From NCBI GenBank assembly GCA_002418285.1, contig DIDT01000024.1, forward strand, positions 40,122-104,121: a stretch of 64,000 bases of DNA, in the 5' to 3' direction. The notes under the pieces are model-generated. The model had not been told where the DNA came from, searched no databases, and saw nothing but the letters and a program-made list of their open reading frames with translations. The position numbers and the translations under genes are program-made. This document shows positions 53,940-63,764 of the stretch, one piece after another. How positions within the stretch are numbered: position 1 is the first letter of the stretch; every line of letters starts with the position of its first letter. Source of the stretch: Phycisphaerales bacterium UBA5793 (GTDB lineage Bacteria > Planctomycetota > Phycisphaerae > Phycisphaerales > UBA5793).

Positions 53940-54992
53940 AGAATCCGCTCCTTCTGAAAATGGTAATGAACTCCAATTGGCGGTACGCAACCGCCTCCGA
54001 ACATGGTGGTGCCCGTCCAAGCGACGCAAGGCAGCGTCGTACGGTCGTGCGCCGTCTCTCACCCCGGGTCCCTCCCGGAGCGAGTTTTTGGATCGTATCA
54101 GAATCGGTCCCGAATCCCGTGCGGGAATGACTCTCCGTCCTACTTATCAAGATAACCGATTCTGAAGGGAAAGCGAAGCGCAATTCCGAAAAACAGCAGA
54201 AGTTACAGGTTGTTTTTCTTGTAGTTTCAGGCGCAGGCCGGGATGAGCCGCATCCGCACGGGGGCAGTTTCCCTCTCCGCGACGGTCCGGAGAGCGTCAG
54301 CAGCCGGCTCGGTCCGGGAAGACCGGCGGGTTTGCCGAATCAGGTGGTTAAGGCAAGCGATATTAGGTATATGATTGGTATTCGCGTCACCGCATTATGG
54401 TGTTTTTGAAGAAAAAACTGATCCCGGCGGCGAGTTCCGTTGCAACAGGCTCAACTCCAAGTACACTCTAAATGGTAAATGACGGGTTACCTCGCGCTTC
54501 GCGCGTGAGCTGCAGGGAGAATTTGCCCCCGTCCGACCATCCTCGGCGAGCAGTTCACATTTGCTGAGTCGTGGGTGAGTGGCGAGGAGAGATTCGCTGA
54601 GGACACCACGGATGGTGAGCGTTCCCGCTTCCAGTCTCGCGGGAGCATCATGATCCGAACGAGCAGCTTTGATCGGATGGTCTCGATTCTGCGTGTCGCG
54701 GAAAGGGGTGTGACGCGCTTCGAGGCAGCCGCAATTGCCGGAGTTCTCTGGAGGATCGAGTCTTGAGAGAGGGAGATCGGGGGAAACAGGTGAGGATGGT
54801 GCCTCGTCCGGCCACGAGGATAGTGCAGCCGTTCGGCAGGACTGCAGAGAGCGACCGTCTTCATTGTCAACGCACTTCGCGGTACCTTCGCGTGGTGCGA
54901 AGCGTGTTTTAGCACATTCCCAGTTTTTGCTTGGGGCGACGCGTTGCCCCTCGTGACTACTATGTGTTCTTTCCTAACGGAGAAAAGAAGAA
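53940..54992. other. gene-poor 1-kb region between two divergent secreted-family genes
   Basis: No gene I can support. Only shadow-like frames are open. The stretch at about 54350-54480 is richer in A and T and holds several TATA-like boxes. It should contain the promoters of genes F (minus) and E (plus). The T-tract/GGTATA layout of genes A-D is not seen here. Confidence 0.5.
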
Positions 54993-55988
54993 ATGACAAA
55001 GTCAACAACGAAATTCATCCTTTGCGCAGCAGCAGCGGCTCTCGCCGTGACCGGTGCGGTGAACGCTCAGATCGCGTTAGTTGCCCCGCCCATCAGCGGA
55101 AACAACGGCATCATCGCTCAGGATGAGTACATGTGGGACGACGGCTCCACTGAGGACCTCCTCGGCTGGAACGCTGGCGGCACCATGGCGTGGATTCAGT
55201 GGTTCGACGCTACCGGCGGCAGCGACACCATCACTGAACTCCGTATCATCAACGGTTCGGCCCTTTATCCGGGCTACGGCAACGGCGACGGTTCGCGCGT
55301 TGATGTCGGCATCTGGTCCGACCCCAATGGCGACGGCGAGCCCAGCGACTCCGTCCTGCTCTACACTCTGCAGACGACTGTACAGAACCAGGACACGGAT
55401 ACCTATCAGACCGTCGCGATCACTCCGACGGTCGTCACGGGTCGCTTCTTCATCGGTGCCTGGATCACCCACAGTGCCGGTCAGTTCGTGGCCCCCATGG
55501 ACACGAACTCCGGCAACATCATCGCCGGTCGCGCCTACATCTTCGGCAACTACATCGGTTACGGCGGTTCGTTCAATCCGAACAACCCCGGCGACACGCT
55601 CAACAACGTTCTCTTTGAAATGAGCGATATCGGCGCGCCCACCAACTTCTGCGTCCGCGCCAGCAGCGGCGGCGGCGGCTACACCCTGTCCGTCGGCGGC
55701 AACTGCCCCGGTACCGTCCAGGTCGTATGGGATGGCGCTCAGCCCAGCAAGCAGCAGGCGATCGTCTTCGCGGCCAACACCGGCAGCTACGTTGTCCCCA
55801 GCGGCCCCTGCCAGGGCACGCGCCTGGGCTTGGGTACCCGGAACCTTCGCGTCGTCAACATCGTCAGCACCGGCAACGGTTCCGGTCAGGTGGGCGGCAA
55901 CGCCAGCAGCGGCGCGTGTGGCGGCTACCTCCAGCTCGTCACCATCGCCAATCCCTGCGAAGCCAGCAACGTGGATCAGCTCCCGTAA
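54993..55988 (+). CDS. secreted protein E with the shared 4-Cys C-terminal module
   Basis: 331 residues. A signal peptide ends near GAVNAQ. The N-terminal domain (about 28-220) is an exported beta-rich fold (YMWDDGSTEDLLGW, RVDVGIWSDPNGDGEPSDSV, TGRFFIGAWI) unlike those of the other members. The module runs from about residue 227: GGNCPG, WDGAQPSKQQ, NTGSYVVP, GPCQGTRLGLGTRNLR, GNGSGQ, ACGGYLQLV and PCEASNVDQLP at the stop. A GGAGAAAAGAAG ribosome site precedes the ATG. Confidence 0.86.
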   Translation: MTKSTTKFILCAAAAALAVTGAVNAQIALVAPPISGNNGIIAQDEYMWDDGSTEDLLGWNAGGTMAWIQWFDATGGSDTITELRIINGSALYPGYGNGDGSRVDVGIWSDPNGDGEPSDSVLLYTLQTTVQNQDTDTYQTVAITPTVVTGRFFIGAWITHSAGQFVAPMDTNSGNIIAGRAYIFGNYIGYGGSFNPNNPGDTLNNVLFEMSDIGAPTNFCVRASSGGGGYTLSVGGNCPGTVQVVWDGAQPSKQQAIVFAANTGSYVVPSGPCQGTRLGLGTRNLRVVNIVSTGNGSGQVGGNASSGACGGYLQLVTIANPCEASNVDQLP

Positions 55989-56034
55989 TCTGGTTCTCAC
56001 GGAGAGTCTGACAGATCTCTTCTGAGATCACCTG

Positions 56035-56065
56035 CCTCACCCCCGGAAGGGGGTGAGGTTCTTTT
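56035..56065 (+). terminator. intrinsic terminator after gene E
   Basis: A 10-bp stem CCTCACCCCC/GGGGGTGAGG (56035-56044 with 56049-56058), GGAA tetraloop, then TTCTTTTT. Confidence 0.9.
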
Positions 56066-56326
56066 TCTAGTCGGTTGCTCCATGTTGAGAGCCGGGGAGC
56101 AGCAAAGCCAAGAAAACACGACATCTCATTGTCCTGCGACGCGACGCATTACTAGGTATGGGTTGTAGCCGGAACTCGCAGGGCGGACTGGTCCGCTCGT
56201 CCCCGCCAACTCAGTTAGGAGTCATGCTCCTGTCCCGATTGACCTGACGGTGTTCGCAGGATCGGATGGCGATCACTGGTGTCCTCCGGCTCGCAGAATC
56301 CTCGTTGCGAGGAAAAGGAGTTTGGA
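56066..56326. other. short gap before gene G
   Basis: Holds the leader of gene G; a GGTATG box at about 56154-56159 is the only promoter-like element, without an upstream T tract. Confidence 0.35.
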
Positions 56327-56716
56327 ATGAAGTATTCATGGGTTATTGCCGCAATGATCGCTCTTCTCGGCAGCAGTTCCGCCTTCGGGCAGTGCAGCGA
56401 CTATCAATTGTCCATCACCGGCACATGCCCCGGGAGCGTCACCGTGTTCTGGGGGGGCGCACCGCCGAGCAGCACCCAGGGGTTGATCATCGGCAACACG
56501 ACTGGATCGTTTACGATCCCGCCAGGTCCCTGCGCCGGCACAGTGATCTGCATCCAGGGTTCCGTATCGTTGATCACGCCGACCTTTGGAACGGGACCGG
56601 CCGGTGTAGGGTCCGTGAGCGGCAGTGTCTCGGCTCCCGCGTGTGGACGGTACCTGATCGCCGTGACCAACTTCGGAACGCCGTGCAAGGTGAGCAATCC
56701 AGTTCAGATTCCGTAG
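56327..56716 (+). CDS. secreted protein G: signal peptide plus the 4-Cys module alone
   Basis: 129 residues. A signal peptide ends near SSAFGQ and the module follows at once: TGTCPG, WGGAPPSSTQ, NTTGSFTIP, GPCAGT, ACGRYLIAV, PCKVSNPVQIP at the stop. It is the shortest member and shows the module can stand alone as a folded exported domain. GAAAAGGAG precedes the ATG at 56327; an earlier in-frame ATG at 56279 would spoil the signal peptide. Confidence 0.85.
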   Translation: MKYSWVIAAMIALLGSSSAFGQCSDYQLSITGTCPGSVTVFWGGAPPSSTQGLIIGNTTGSFTIPPGPCAGTVICIQGSVSLITPTFGTGPAGVGSVSGSVSAPACGRYLIAVTNFGTPCKVSNPVQIP

Positions 56717-56758
56717 CGCATCTTCCCACCGCTTGTTCAGCAGAGCGGGTTCAATTCA

Positions 56759-56797
56759 GTGGCCCCACCTCCAAGCTTCGGGGGTGAGGCCACTTCT
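56759..56797 (+). terminator. probable terminator after gene G
   Basis: GTGGCC...GGCCAC arms (56759 to 56793) with an imperfect inner stem, then TTCT. It may serve both gene G and the convergent cytochrome gene. Confidence 0.55.
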
Positions 56798-56807
56798 CGT
56801 TGGAGCA

Positions 56808-59800
56808 TCATTGCCCTCGAAGCGTCGTGAGGTACTCAACCAGGTCGCGGATCTGCCGGTGACTGAGATGCGGTCCGACGGGGATCATCGCCGATGGCGG
56901 CGTGAAGCCTTCGGCGAGAACGGCGTTGGGATCGAGCAGCGACTGGACCATCTGCTCGCGCGTCAGCCGAGTGCCGACGGCTCCAAGATCAGGACCCGCC
57001 TCGCCACCGGTTCCATTGATCGCGTGGCAGCGCATGCACGATACGGCAGAACTGCCGGTGAAGACCTCGCGGCCGGCGTCCGCATTGCCTCCGACAAGCA
57101 GGGACTGAGCGGCTACTGAGCCGAGATCGACATTTGGCGCGGCCTCCAGATCGGGCACGCGGTATGGCTGCAATTGAGGGGACGTGGACGTGGCGACGGC
57201 TTCAAGCGTCTCGAGGTACAGCTCTTTGGGAAGTCGACCTGTCTGAAGTTGTTTGGCGATCGAGGCGATGGCGCTGGTCGCGTCAGGGGTTTCCATCCCG
57301 GCCAGCCCCCGAATCGCGGCTTGCTGTTCGACGATCGTGGAGTCCTTCAGTGCGGCAATGAACTCGCTTTGCGCGCGAATCGGATCGATGCGCGCAGTCA
57401 CATCCCGGGCCAGCGCACGCAACACCGGACGATCAGAACCCAGTGCGGCGGCGAGAGCCGCGTCAAACCGATCATCGCGATCGCGACTGAGCTGGAGGAG
57501 CGCTTGGCCGCGATCCTGATCAGAGAGTGTCGTGTCGAGGACGGCCTTGAGATTCGCTCGGTTGTCCAACTGGATGTGGTACATCGCGGCGAGCTCGCGC
57601 CCGGCGCTGGCAACCGGCACCGCAGCATGGTCGATCAAACCCGGCAGCTTCTGCTCCAGTACGGCGATGATGGAAGCCGGATCACGCTGCGATTGATCAA
57701 CCGGTCGAAAGAACCCGTTGACGCGATCGCGCGGCGACGGATCAGTCCAGTCTGCCAGTGCACCCATCGCCTCAAGTCGCATTGACATCGGGACGGTCGG
57801 ATTGCGAGCCAGATCAACAAGCACTATGGCGTTTTGCGCCTGTCCCAACCGCAGATTGGCGTTGATAGCGCGCCGCAGCAGCGGCTCATTTCCCTCCGGT
57901 TGAGTCCCAGCGCCGATTGGGCGTTCGACTGACCCATCCGGGAGGATCCAGCCGACGGCGAAATGATCATCTCCGCCATTCTCATAGTGGCGGACTTCTA
58001 TCGCGTATCGACTTCCCTGCTCAAGGTGGATCGGTTTGGATGTCTGCGAAGACTGCGCGTCCCACTGGTCCCGACCCACCCAGCCGTCGACAAATGCGAT
58101 CCGCGCCATGTGGACGGAATCTTCGCTGCTGCCGAGATAGAGAATGGAATCGTCATCGCTGGCGAGTTGGAAGCGATAGTCGCCTGTCTGCGGAGCGACG
58201 ATCGTGCCGGTGATTCGGGTGACAAAGTCGTCCGCGAAGTTCTGCCGGCCGACTAGCGTGTCCGTGGTGTCGGTTTCGTCAGGTGGCGTGACGTTGCTGA
58301 ACTTCACCGCCGCGAGCGATTCGAGGGGTTTGTTTCTACTCGCGCCAAACAGCTTTGCGGATGCACTGCGATACCACGCTCGGGAAAAACGGTGCGGGGA
58401 ACGGGCAGCTTCGTTGAGGTCAAGCATTTCCACCGAGGCGGGCTTGAGCAGCGCTGCCAGGGCGGGGGTGTCCGCATCGATCTGGAGGTCATTGATCGCT
58501 CGCGCCGCCTCGGTGACGAGGGTTTGATCCTTGTCCGCAAGAAAATCAGCGATTCGAGGATCTCTTGCACGCCGCAGCACAAGCAGTGCAGCCAAACGAA
58601 TCGCGGGAGATTCGTCAGCGACGTACTTGAGCACCGCATCGAGATCATCCATCCAGTACAACGCCATGACACCGGCGTGGCGCAGGTAGACATCGCGACT
58701 GTCGTTGGTCCAGATGAGCGTGATCAGATCATCGATCGCTTCCTTGTGCTGGAGGTGCCCGAGCGACATTGCAGCAAAGTACTTCACGCGCGACGAGTCG
58801 TCGAGCAACGCCTGTCGGAGCGACTCGCCTGCTGGCGCGAACTTCACATCGCCGATGGTCTTGGCAACCTGTGCCCGGACTTCAGGATCGTTGTCGTCAA
58901 GCAGATCGGCGATGCGCGCGATGGGGTAGTTTGGATCGCTCTGCTGAAGATCGCAGCGTCGCGCGACGATTCCCAAACCCCAGATAGCGTGCAGGCGCGC
59001 CAGTTGGTTGGCGCTCTGGTGCGCGATGTCGCAAAGCAGTTTAGCAGCCGGCAATCCCCGATCGGCGAGAGCAAACTCGGCTCGGAGTCGAACGCGCATG
59101 TCGGCATGCTCGAGGAGCCGACCGAGTTCCTCGCTCGTACGTTGCTTGAATCCCTCGGCGAAGATCCGCTCCACTTCGCGCACGCGCGAGTCGGCTTTGG
59201 TTTGCGGGTTCCAAACGGTGTAAATGCGGCCTTCGCCATTGCCGGTCCAGCCGGCGCCCCAGTCGCTGATGTACATCTTGCCGTCAAAGCCGAAGTCGAC
59301 ATCCGTCGCGAGAACATGAGATATGAATGTGTGCTCATCAATCATCTTGAAGCCGGCGCCATCCGGCTGCACGCCGAACGAGACGATCTGGCTGCTGTCA
59401 TTGCCGCCGCGAAAATCGCAGAGGAAGAAGTGACCGTCGTAGCGCCCGGGCAAGCCGACTCCAGGGTAGTAGACAAATCCGGAGGGCCCACTCGTGACGT
59501 GCGCCACTGGTGGCAATGTCCACGCGGGCTGTCCTTCGTGAGGCATCTTCCAGATGCCCTCCTGGCTCCAGGGGCCGCGCAGATTGGCGCCTTCGAGCGT
59601 CTGGTAGCTCATGTTCCAGCCGGTTTCGCCTCCGTCGACGATGTAGACGAGCCGAGCGCGGTCGCCGGCATCGGAGTTGTTGTCACCGGTGAACAGGTTG
59701 CCGTATTGATCGAACGCGAGTTCCTGGGGATTGCGCAGGCCGTGGTGAACAACTTCGAGTTCGGTGCCGTCGGGGTTGCAGCGAAAGACCGCACCGGCAC

Positions 59801-60563
59801 CAGGGCTGTTGAGCACGCTGCCATCGGGTAGGGTGAGGTGGTAGCCGCGATCACCGATCGACCAGTAGAGCCTTCCATCCGGTCCCCAGATCAGGCCGTG
59901 CATGTCGTGGCCGCGCAAGGTGACGCGCACGCCAAAGCCGGTCTGCAGGACGGTCTTGAAGTCGGCCTTGAAATCGCCATCGCGATCCTGCAGCAGCCAG
60001 AGGTTGGGAATGTTGGTCAGGTACACGTCACCATCACGGGCGATGAGCCCCGCGGCGGTTCCGTCGAGCGGTTTGTTGAATCCATCGGCGAAGATGTACG
60101 AGGCGTCGGCGTGCCCGTCTCCAGTCATATCCACGAGCATGCGCACTCGGTCTTCGTGCTCCGTGTAGTACGCCATGCCGTTGGACCGCTTCGAGGCCCA
60201 CTTCTCGTACATGGCCAGCCGATCCTGCACCGTCTGGGAGGCCAGATCATCCATGAGCCAGTAGGGTTGACTGCGATTGTCTTCGACGCCCAGTTCCTGG
60301 CGGAATGACTCAGCTACGAACACTCGTCCTTGCTCGTCGATGCAGAACGTTACCGGATCCATGACCATTGGCTCAGCGGCCCAAAGCGCCGATTCGAAGC
60401 CGTGGGGGACGGCCATGGCGCGCAGGGCGCGGAGCGGACCGGAAAGCTCCTGCGGTGGTGCAGGCTGTGAAGAGCCAGCCAAGTGTTGCCAACCGAGAAT
60501 GGTCGATGCAGTCGCCCCGAAGGTGGTGAGCACGCACAGAATCAGATGCGGAAAGTGGTTCAT
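56808..60563 (-). CDS. PVC-type membrane-bound dehydrogenase with HEAT repeats, PA14 and cytochrome c
   Basis: 1251 residues. A signal peptide is followed by a beta-propeller dehydrogenase domain (about 45-440; GLRNPQELAFDQYGNLFTGDNN, GPSGFVYYPG), HEAT repeats (about 460-710), a PA14-like domain (about 770-900; ADDFVTRITGTIVAPQTGDYRFQLASDDDS) and a C-terminal cytochrome c with CMRCH and a later methionine. This architecture is typical of planctomycetes and probably oxidises carbohydrate-linked substrates in the periplasm. The ATG at 60563 places the signal peptide; the frame runs to 60725 upstream. Confidence 0.9.
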   Translation of the reverse strand: MNHFPHLILCVLTTFGATASTILGWQHLAGSSQPAPPQELSGPLRALRAMAVPHGFESALWAAEPMVMDPVTFCIDEQGRVFVAESFRQELGVEDNRSQPYWLMDDLASQTVQDRLAMYEKWASKRSNGMAYYTEHEDRVRMLVDMTGDGHADASYIFADGFNKPLDGTAAGLIARDGDVYLTNIPNLWLLQDRDGDFKADFKTVLQTGFGVRVTLRGHDMHGLIWGPDGRLYWSIGDRGYHLTLPDGSVLNSPGAGAVFRCNPDGTELEVVHHGLRNPQELAFDQYGNLFTGDNNSDAGDRARLVYIVDGGETGWNMSYQTLEGANLRGPWSQEGIWKMPHEGQPAWTLPPVAHVTSGPSGFVYYPGVGLPGRYDGHFFLCDFRGGNDSSQIVSFGVQPDGAGFKMIDEHTFISHVLATDVDFGFDGKMYISDWGAGWTGNGEGRIYTVWNPQTKADSRVREVERIFAEGFKQRTSEELGRLLEHADMRVRLRAEFALADRGLPAAKLLCDIAHQSANQLARLHAIWGLGIVARRCDLQQSDPNYPIARIADLLDDNDPEVRAQVAKTIGDVKFAPAGESLRQALLDDSSRVKYFAAMSLGHLQHKEAIDDLITLIWTNDSRDVYLRHAGVMALYWMDDLDAVLKYVADESPAIRLAALLVLRRARDPRIADFLADKDQTLVTEAARAINDLQIDADTPALAALLKPASVEMLDLNEAARSPHRFSRAWYRSASAKLFGASRNKPLESLAAVKFSNVTPPDETDTTDTLVGRQNFADDFVTRITGTIVAPQTGDYRFQLASDDDSILYLGSSEDSVHMARIAFVDGWVGRDQWDAQSSQTSKPIHLEQGSRYAIEVRHYENGGDDHFAVGWILPDGSVERPIGAGTQPEGNEPLLRRAINANLRLGQAQNAIVLVDLARNPTVPMSMRLEAMGALADWTDPSPRDRVNGFFRPVDQSQRDPASIIAVLEQKLPGLIDHAAVPVASAGRELAAMYHIQLDNRANLKAVLDTTLSDQDRGQALLQLSRDRDDRFDAALAAALGSDRPVLRALARDVTARIDPIRAQSEFIAALKDSTIVEQQAAIRGLAGMETPDATSAIASIAKQLQTGRLPKELYLETLEAVATSTSPQLQPYRVPDLEAAPNVDLGSVAAQSLLVGGNADAGREVFTGSSAVSCMRCHAINGTGGEAGPDLGAVGTRLTREQMVQSLLDPNAVLAEGFTPPSAMIPVGPHLSHRQIRDLVEYLTTLRGQ

Positions 60564-60742
60564 AGCCCGGATTGTACCTGTGCACGCAGCAGGGGAGCGC
60601 GGATTGTGATGTTGTACGGGACTGCGGTGTCCACAATGTTCGCAAGTGGATTGACTACACTGCCGAACGACGCTGGGCTCAAGGCCGCAGCAGAACTGGA
60701 GGCAGCTGCGCAATTCAGACAACATCCAAGAGGAGACGCATC

Positions 60743-61492
60743 ATGGTCGGTCGTGTGGCAGCGATGTGCTATGGAGTCGTGGCGTACCTTGTCTTTCTCT
60801 TCACTTTTCTCTATGCGATTGGATTCGTCGGTAATTGGGTGGTGCCCAAGTCAATCGACTCCGGTGAGGCCGGGCCGCTCGTAACTTCGCTGGTTATCAA
60901 CGCGCTGCTGCTGAGTGTGTTTGTCATTCAGCACACGATCATGGCTCGGCCGGCATTCAAGAAATGGGTCACGCAGTTCATTCCCGCCGCAATCGAGCGC
61001 AGTACGTTTGTGCTGTTGGCCAGTCTGTCACTGCTGCTGATTTTCGCGTTCTGGCAGCCGACTCCGGCGGTGCTCTACGATGTGAGTGACACGTGGGCCA
61101 ACTGGCCGCTAATCATCCTCTCACTTGCCGGCTGGATGATGGTCCCGCTATCATCGTTCGTCATCAATCACTTCGACCTGTTCGGCCTGCGACAGGTGTA
61201 TCTGCACTGGAAAGGCTCGGACTACCACCATATTCCATTTCAGATCACCGGCATTTACAAAGTGGTGCGACACCCCCTGATGGTCGGCTTCATCATCGCG
61301 TTCTGGGCCACGCCGACTATGACCCTCGGTCATCTGTTCTTCGCCATCATGACGACCATCTACATCTTCATTGGAGTGTGGTTCGAGGAGCGCGATCTGG
61401 TAACCTACTTCGGCGATCAGTACGTCGCATACCGGAAACAGGTGCATGGTTTCCTGCCCATTCCCCGGAGACGTTCGCAGTCCGAAGGTTGA
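60743..61492 (+). CDS. mddA: MddA-like methanethiol S-methyltransferase
   Basis: 249 residues with about six membrane helices. The C-terminal part, YKVVRHPLMVGFIIAFWATPTMTLGHL and FEERDLVTYFGDQYVAYRKQV, is the ICMT/NnrU-type methyltransferase core and the wording of helices matches MddA, which makes dimethyl sulfide from methanethiol. AGAGGAGA precedes the ATG at 60743. A protein isoprenylcysteine methyltransferase-like role is the alternative. Confidence 0.78.
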   Translation: MVGRVAAMCYGVVAYLVFLFTFLYAIGFVGNWVVPKSIDSGEAGPLVTSLVINALLLSVFVIQHTIMARPAFKKWVTQFIPAAIERSTFVLLASLSLLLIFAFWQPTPAVLYDVSDTWANWPLIILSLAGWMMVPLSSFVINHFDLFGLRQVYLHWKGSDYHHIPFQITGIYKVVRHPLMVGFIIAFWATPTMTLGHLFFAIMTTIYIFIGVWFEERDLVTYFGDQYVAYRKQVHGFLPIPRRRSQSEG

Positions 61493-61624
61493 CCTCGATG
61501 CTCGAGAGAGGGAAATGACCGCGAATTGTGAAACTTCGATCCGCGAACCGGGAAGAAGTCTTCGGACCTCGCCTCTAATCCACGTAGTTGGTCGACCCGA
61601 TCCCACAGGGCTATCGAGGGCGCT

Positions 61625-62029
61625 ATGCACAACGCCAATCTGATCTTTGCCTGGAGCTGGATCTTCTTCGGCCTGATGGCCGGTGCCGTGCAGGGGATTG
61701 GTTTTCATCGCGAAGATTGGATGGACGGCTACGACTCGTGGCGCAGGCGGCTCACGCGACTGGGGCACATTGCTTTTCTCGGCACCGCAATGATCAACCT
61801 CGCTTTTGCGTTCACTATCCAGCTGTTTGAGATCTCCGGATCGACGCTGCCGGCGGTGGGTTGGCTGCTCATCGGCGGTGCCGTCTCGATGCCGCTTGTC
61901 TGCTACCTCGCGGCGTGGTACAAGCCGCTGCGCAATCTGTTTGCGGTTCCTGTCATCTCGCTGATCGGCGGAGTTGGCCTGTTCGTGTACGCGATCCTCA
62001 CATCGGATCTTGCGGGAGCTACGCCATGA
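61625..62029 (+). CDS. small four-helix membrane protein
   Basis: 134 residues, four predicted membrane helices, no recognised family. Its stop overlaps the radical-SAM start as ATGA, so it is made with it. Confidence 0.72.
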   Translation: MHNANLIFAWSWIFFGLMAGAVQGIGFHREDWMDGYDSWRRRLTRLGHIAFLGTAMINLAFAFTIQLFEISGSTLPAVGWLLIGGAVSMPLVCYLAAWYKPLRNLFAVPVISLIGGVGLFVYAILTSDLAGATP

Positions 62030-63357
62030 AGATTGGACTCATCGCCATGAGCGGAGTGCGGGCGTGTGATGAGGAACTGCTGCGCCTCGGACTGACGTTG
62101 CCGGGATTTGTTGAACGGAGCAAGACGATTGCTTCGCTGCCGAGCCTCGGATTGCTCACGCTGGCCGCGATGACGCCGCGCGACCATGAAGTCGCCTACC
62201 GCGAAGTTGATGATGTCGCGACGCTCGGATCCAATCTCGAGGTATTCGATCTGGTAGCGATCTCGACCTTCACTGCTCAGATTGAAGAGGCGTACGGCTT
62301 GGCCGATCGATTTCGCTCAAAGGGAGTTCCGGTAGTCATGGGCGGTCTGCACGTGACCACGCTTCCTGATGAAGCCGCCGCCCATTGCGATGCCGTGATT
62401 GTTGGCGAAGGCGAAGTCTGCTGGGCACAGGTCGTGGAAGACGCGGCCAATGGGCGTCTCCAATCGATCTACCGGAGCCGGCCGCAGGAGTTCGATCTGG
62501 CCGACGCGCCGATGCCCGCCTTTGAGCTGCTTGACCTCGACAAGTACAACCGACTCACGGTGCAGACGTCGCGCGGCTGCCCGCTGCATTGCTCGTTCTG
62601 CGCCAGTTCGATTCTGCTCACCCCGAAATACAAGCAGAAGCCCGTCGAGAAGGTACTGGCGGAAGTCGATCGCATCCGTGAACTCTGGCCTCGACCATTC
62701 ATCGAGTTCGCTGATGACAATAGTTTCATCAATCGCGCGTACTGGAAGCGGCTGCTTCCCGAACTGGCGAAGCGACGTGTCAAGTGGTTTGCCGAGACGG
62801 ACATCCGGGTCGGCGAGGATGATGAACTGCTCGATCTCATGCGCCGGGCCGGGTGCGCCGAGGTGCTCATCGGCCTGGAGAGTCCGGTCGAGGAAGGGCT
62901 CACGGGGCTGGAGTTGCGTACCGACTGGAAGCACAAGCGGTGGCCGCGCTACGAGCAAGCCGTGCGGAACATTCAATCGCACGGCATCCGCGTCAACGGT
63001 TGCTTTATCGTCGGCCTGGACGGACATACGCCGGAAATCTTTGACTCGATTTACCGGTTTGCTCAGCGATTGAGCTTGTTCGACGTGCAGATCACCCTGC
63101 CCACGCCGTTTCCCGGCACGACCCTCTACGAACAGTTGCGCCAGGAAGGGCGCCTCATTGAGGAGCGGCCATGGCGCAAGTGTACACTTTTTGATCTCAC
63201 GTTCGAACCTGATCCGATGAGTGCTGCTGAACTCAGAGCCGGATTCCATGATCTGGCGACACGCCTTTATAGTGACGAATTCACGCATGAGCGCCGAGCC
63301 GGTTTTCGCCGGCAGTACCGCCAGGCCAGCCGACTCCGAGCAAGGAGAGCGTCATGA
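62026..63357 (+). CDS. B12-binding-domain radical SAM protein
   Basis: 443 residues. An N-terminal cobalamin-binding-like domain (about 1-150; VVMGGLHVTTLPDEA, VGEGE) precedes a radical SAM domain with CPLHCSFC at about residue 185 coordinating the iron-sulfur cluster. The class often carries out methylations or lipid modification. The substrate is not evident. It overlaps both neighbours by four bases. Confidence 0.85.
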   Translation: MKIGLIAMSGVRACDEELLRLGLTLPGFVERSKTIASLPSLGLLTLAAMTPRDHEVAYREVDDVATLGSNLEVFDLVAISTFTAQIEEAYGLADRFRSKGVPVVMGGLHVTTLPDEAAAHCDAVIVGEGEVCWAQVVEDAANGRLQSIYRSRPQEFDLADAPMPAFELLDLDKYNRLTVQTSRGCPLHCSFCASSILLTPKYKQKPVEKVLAEVDRIRELWPRPFIEFADDNSFINRAYWKRLLPELAKRRVKWFAETDIRVGEDDELLDLMRRAGCAEVLIGLESPVEEGLTGLELRTDWKHKRWPRYEQAVRNIQSHGIRVNGCFIVGLDGHTPEIFDSIYRFAQRLSLFDVQITLPTPFPGTTLYEQLRQEGRLIEERPWRKCTLFDLTFEPDPMSAAELRAGFHDLATRLYSDEFTHERRAGFRRQYRQASRLRARRAS

Positions 63358-63761
63358 AGAACATCATGGTTGTTCGCGGTCTGCTGGCATTGATGGCGCT
63401 GTACGACGGCCTGCTGGGTATCGCCTTTCTGTTTGCCGGCCCAAAGTTGTTTGATGCGCTGGAGGTGACACCGCCGAACCATTGGGGGTATGTCCAGTTC
63501 AGCGCCGCCATACTGCTCATCTTCGCGCTGATGTTCCTGGCCGCGGCGAAACGGCCGGTTGCGAACCGCGGTCTGCTGCCGTATTGCTTCCTGCTCAAGA
63601 TCGCCTACAGCGGCGTCGTGTTCTACCACTGGTTCCTTGGCGACGGCCTGCCGGGCATCTGGAAGCCGTTTGCCGTTGCCGATCTGGTGATGGCGGCGCT
63701 CTTGGCGTGGATGTTCTTGCTGCTGCGGAAGGCGCCGGCTGGCGGCCGTGCAAGGCCATAA
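63354..63761 (+). CDS. small membrane protein after the radical SAM gene
   Basis: 135 residues, about four membrane helices, ATGA overlap with the radical SAM gene. No family recognised. Confidence 0.72.
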   Translation: MKNIMVVRGLLALMALYDGLLGIAFLFAGPKLFDALEVTPPNHWGYVQFSAAILLIFALMFLAAAKRPVANRGLLPYCFLLKIAYSGVVFYHWFLGDGLPGIWKPFAVADLVMAALLAWMFLLLRKAPAGGRARP

Positions 63762-63764
63762 AGC

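Noticed and set aside
54487..55008. A 173-codon minus-strand frame in the 1-kb gap
   Set aside because: Basic, Ser/Arg-rich composition of a shadow frame; no ribosome site, and it overlaps the start of gene E.
58392..59831. A 479-codon plus-strand frame
   Set aside because: Antisense shadow of the PVC-type cytochrome protein; no start site or family match.
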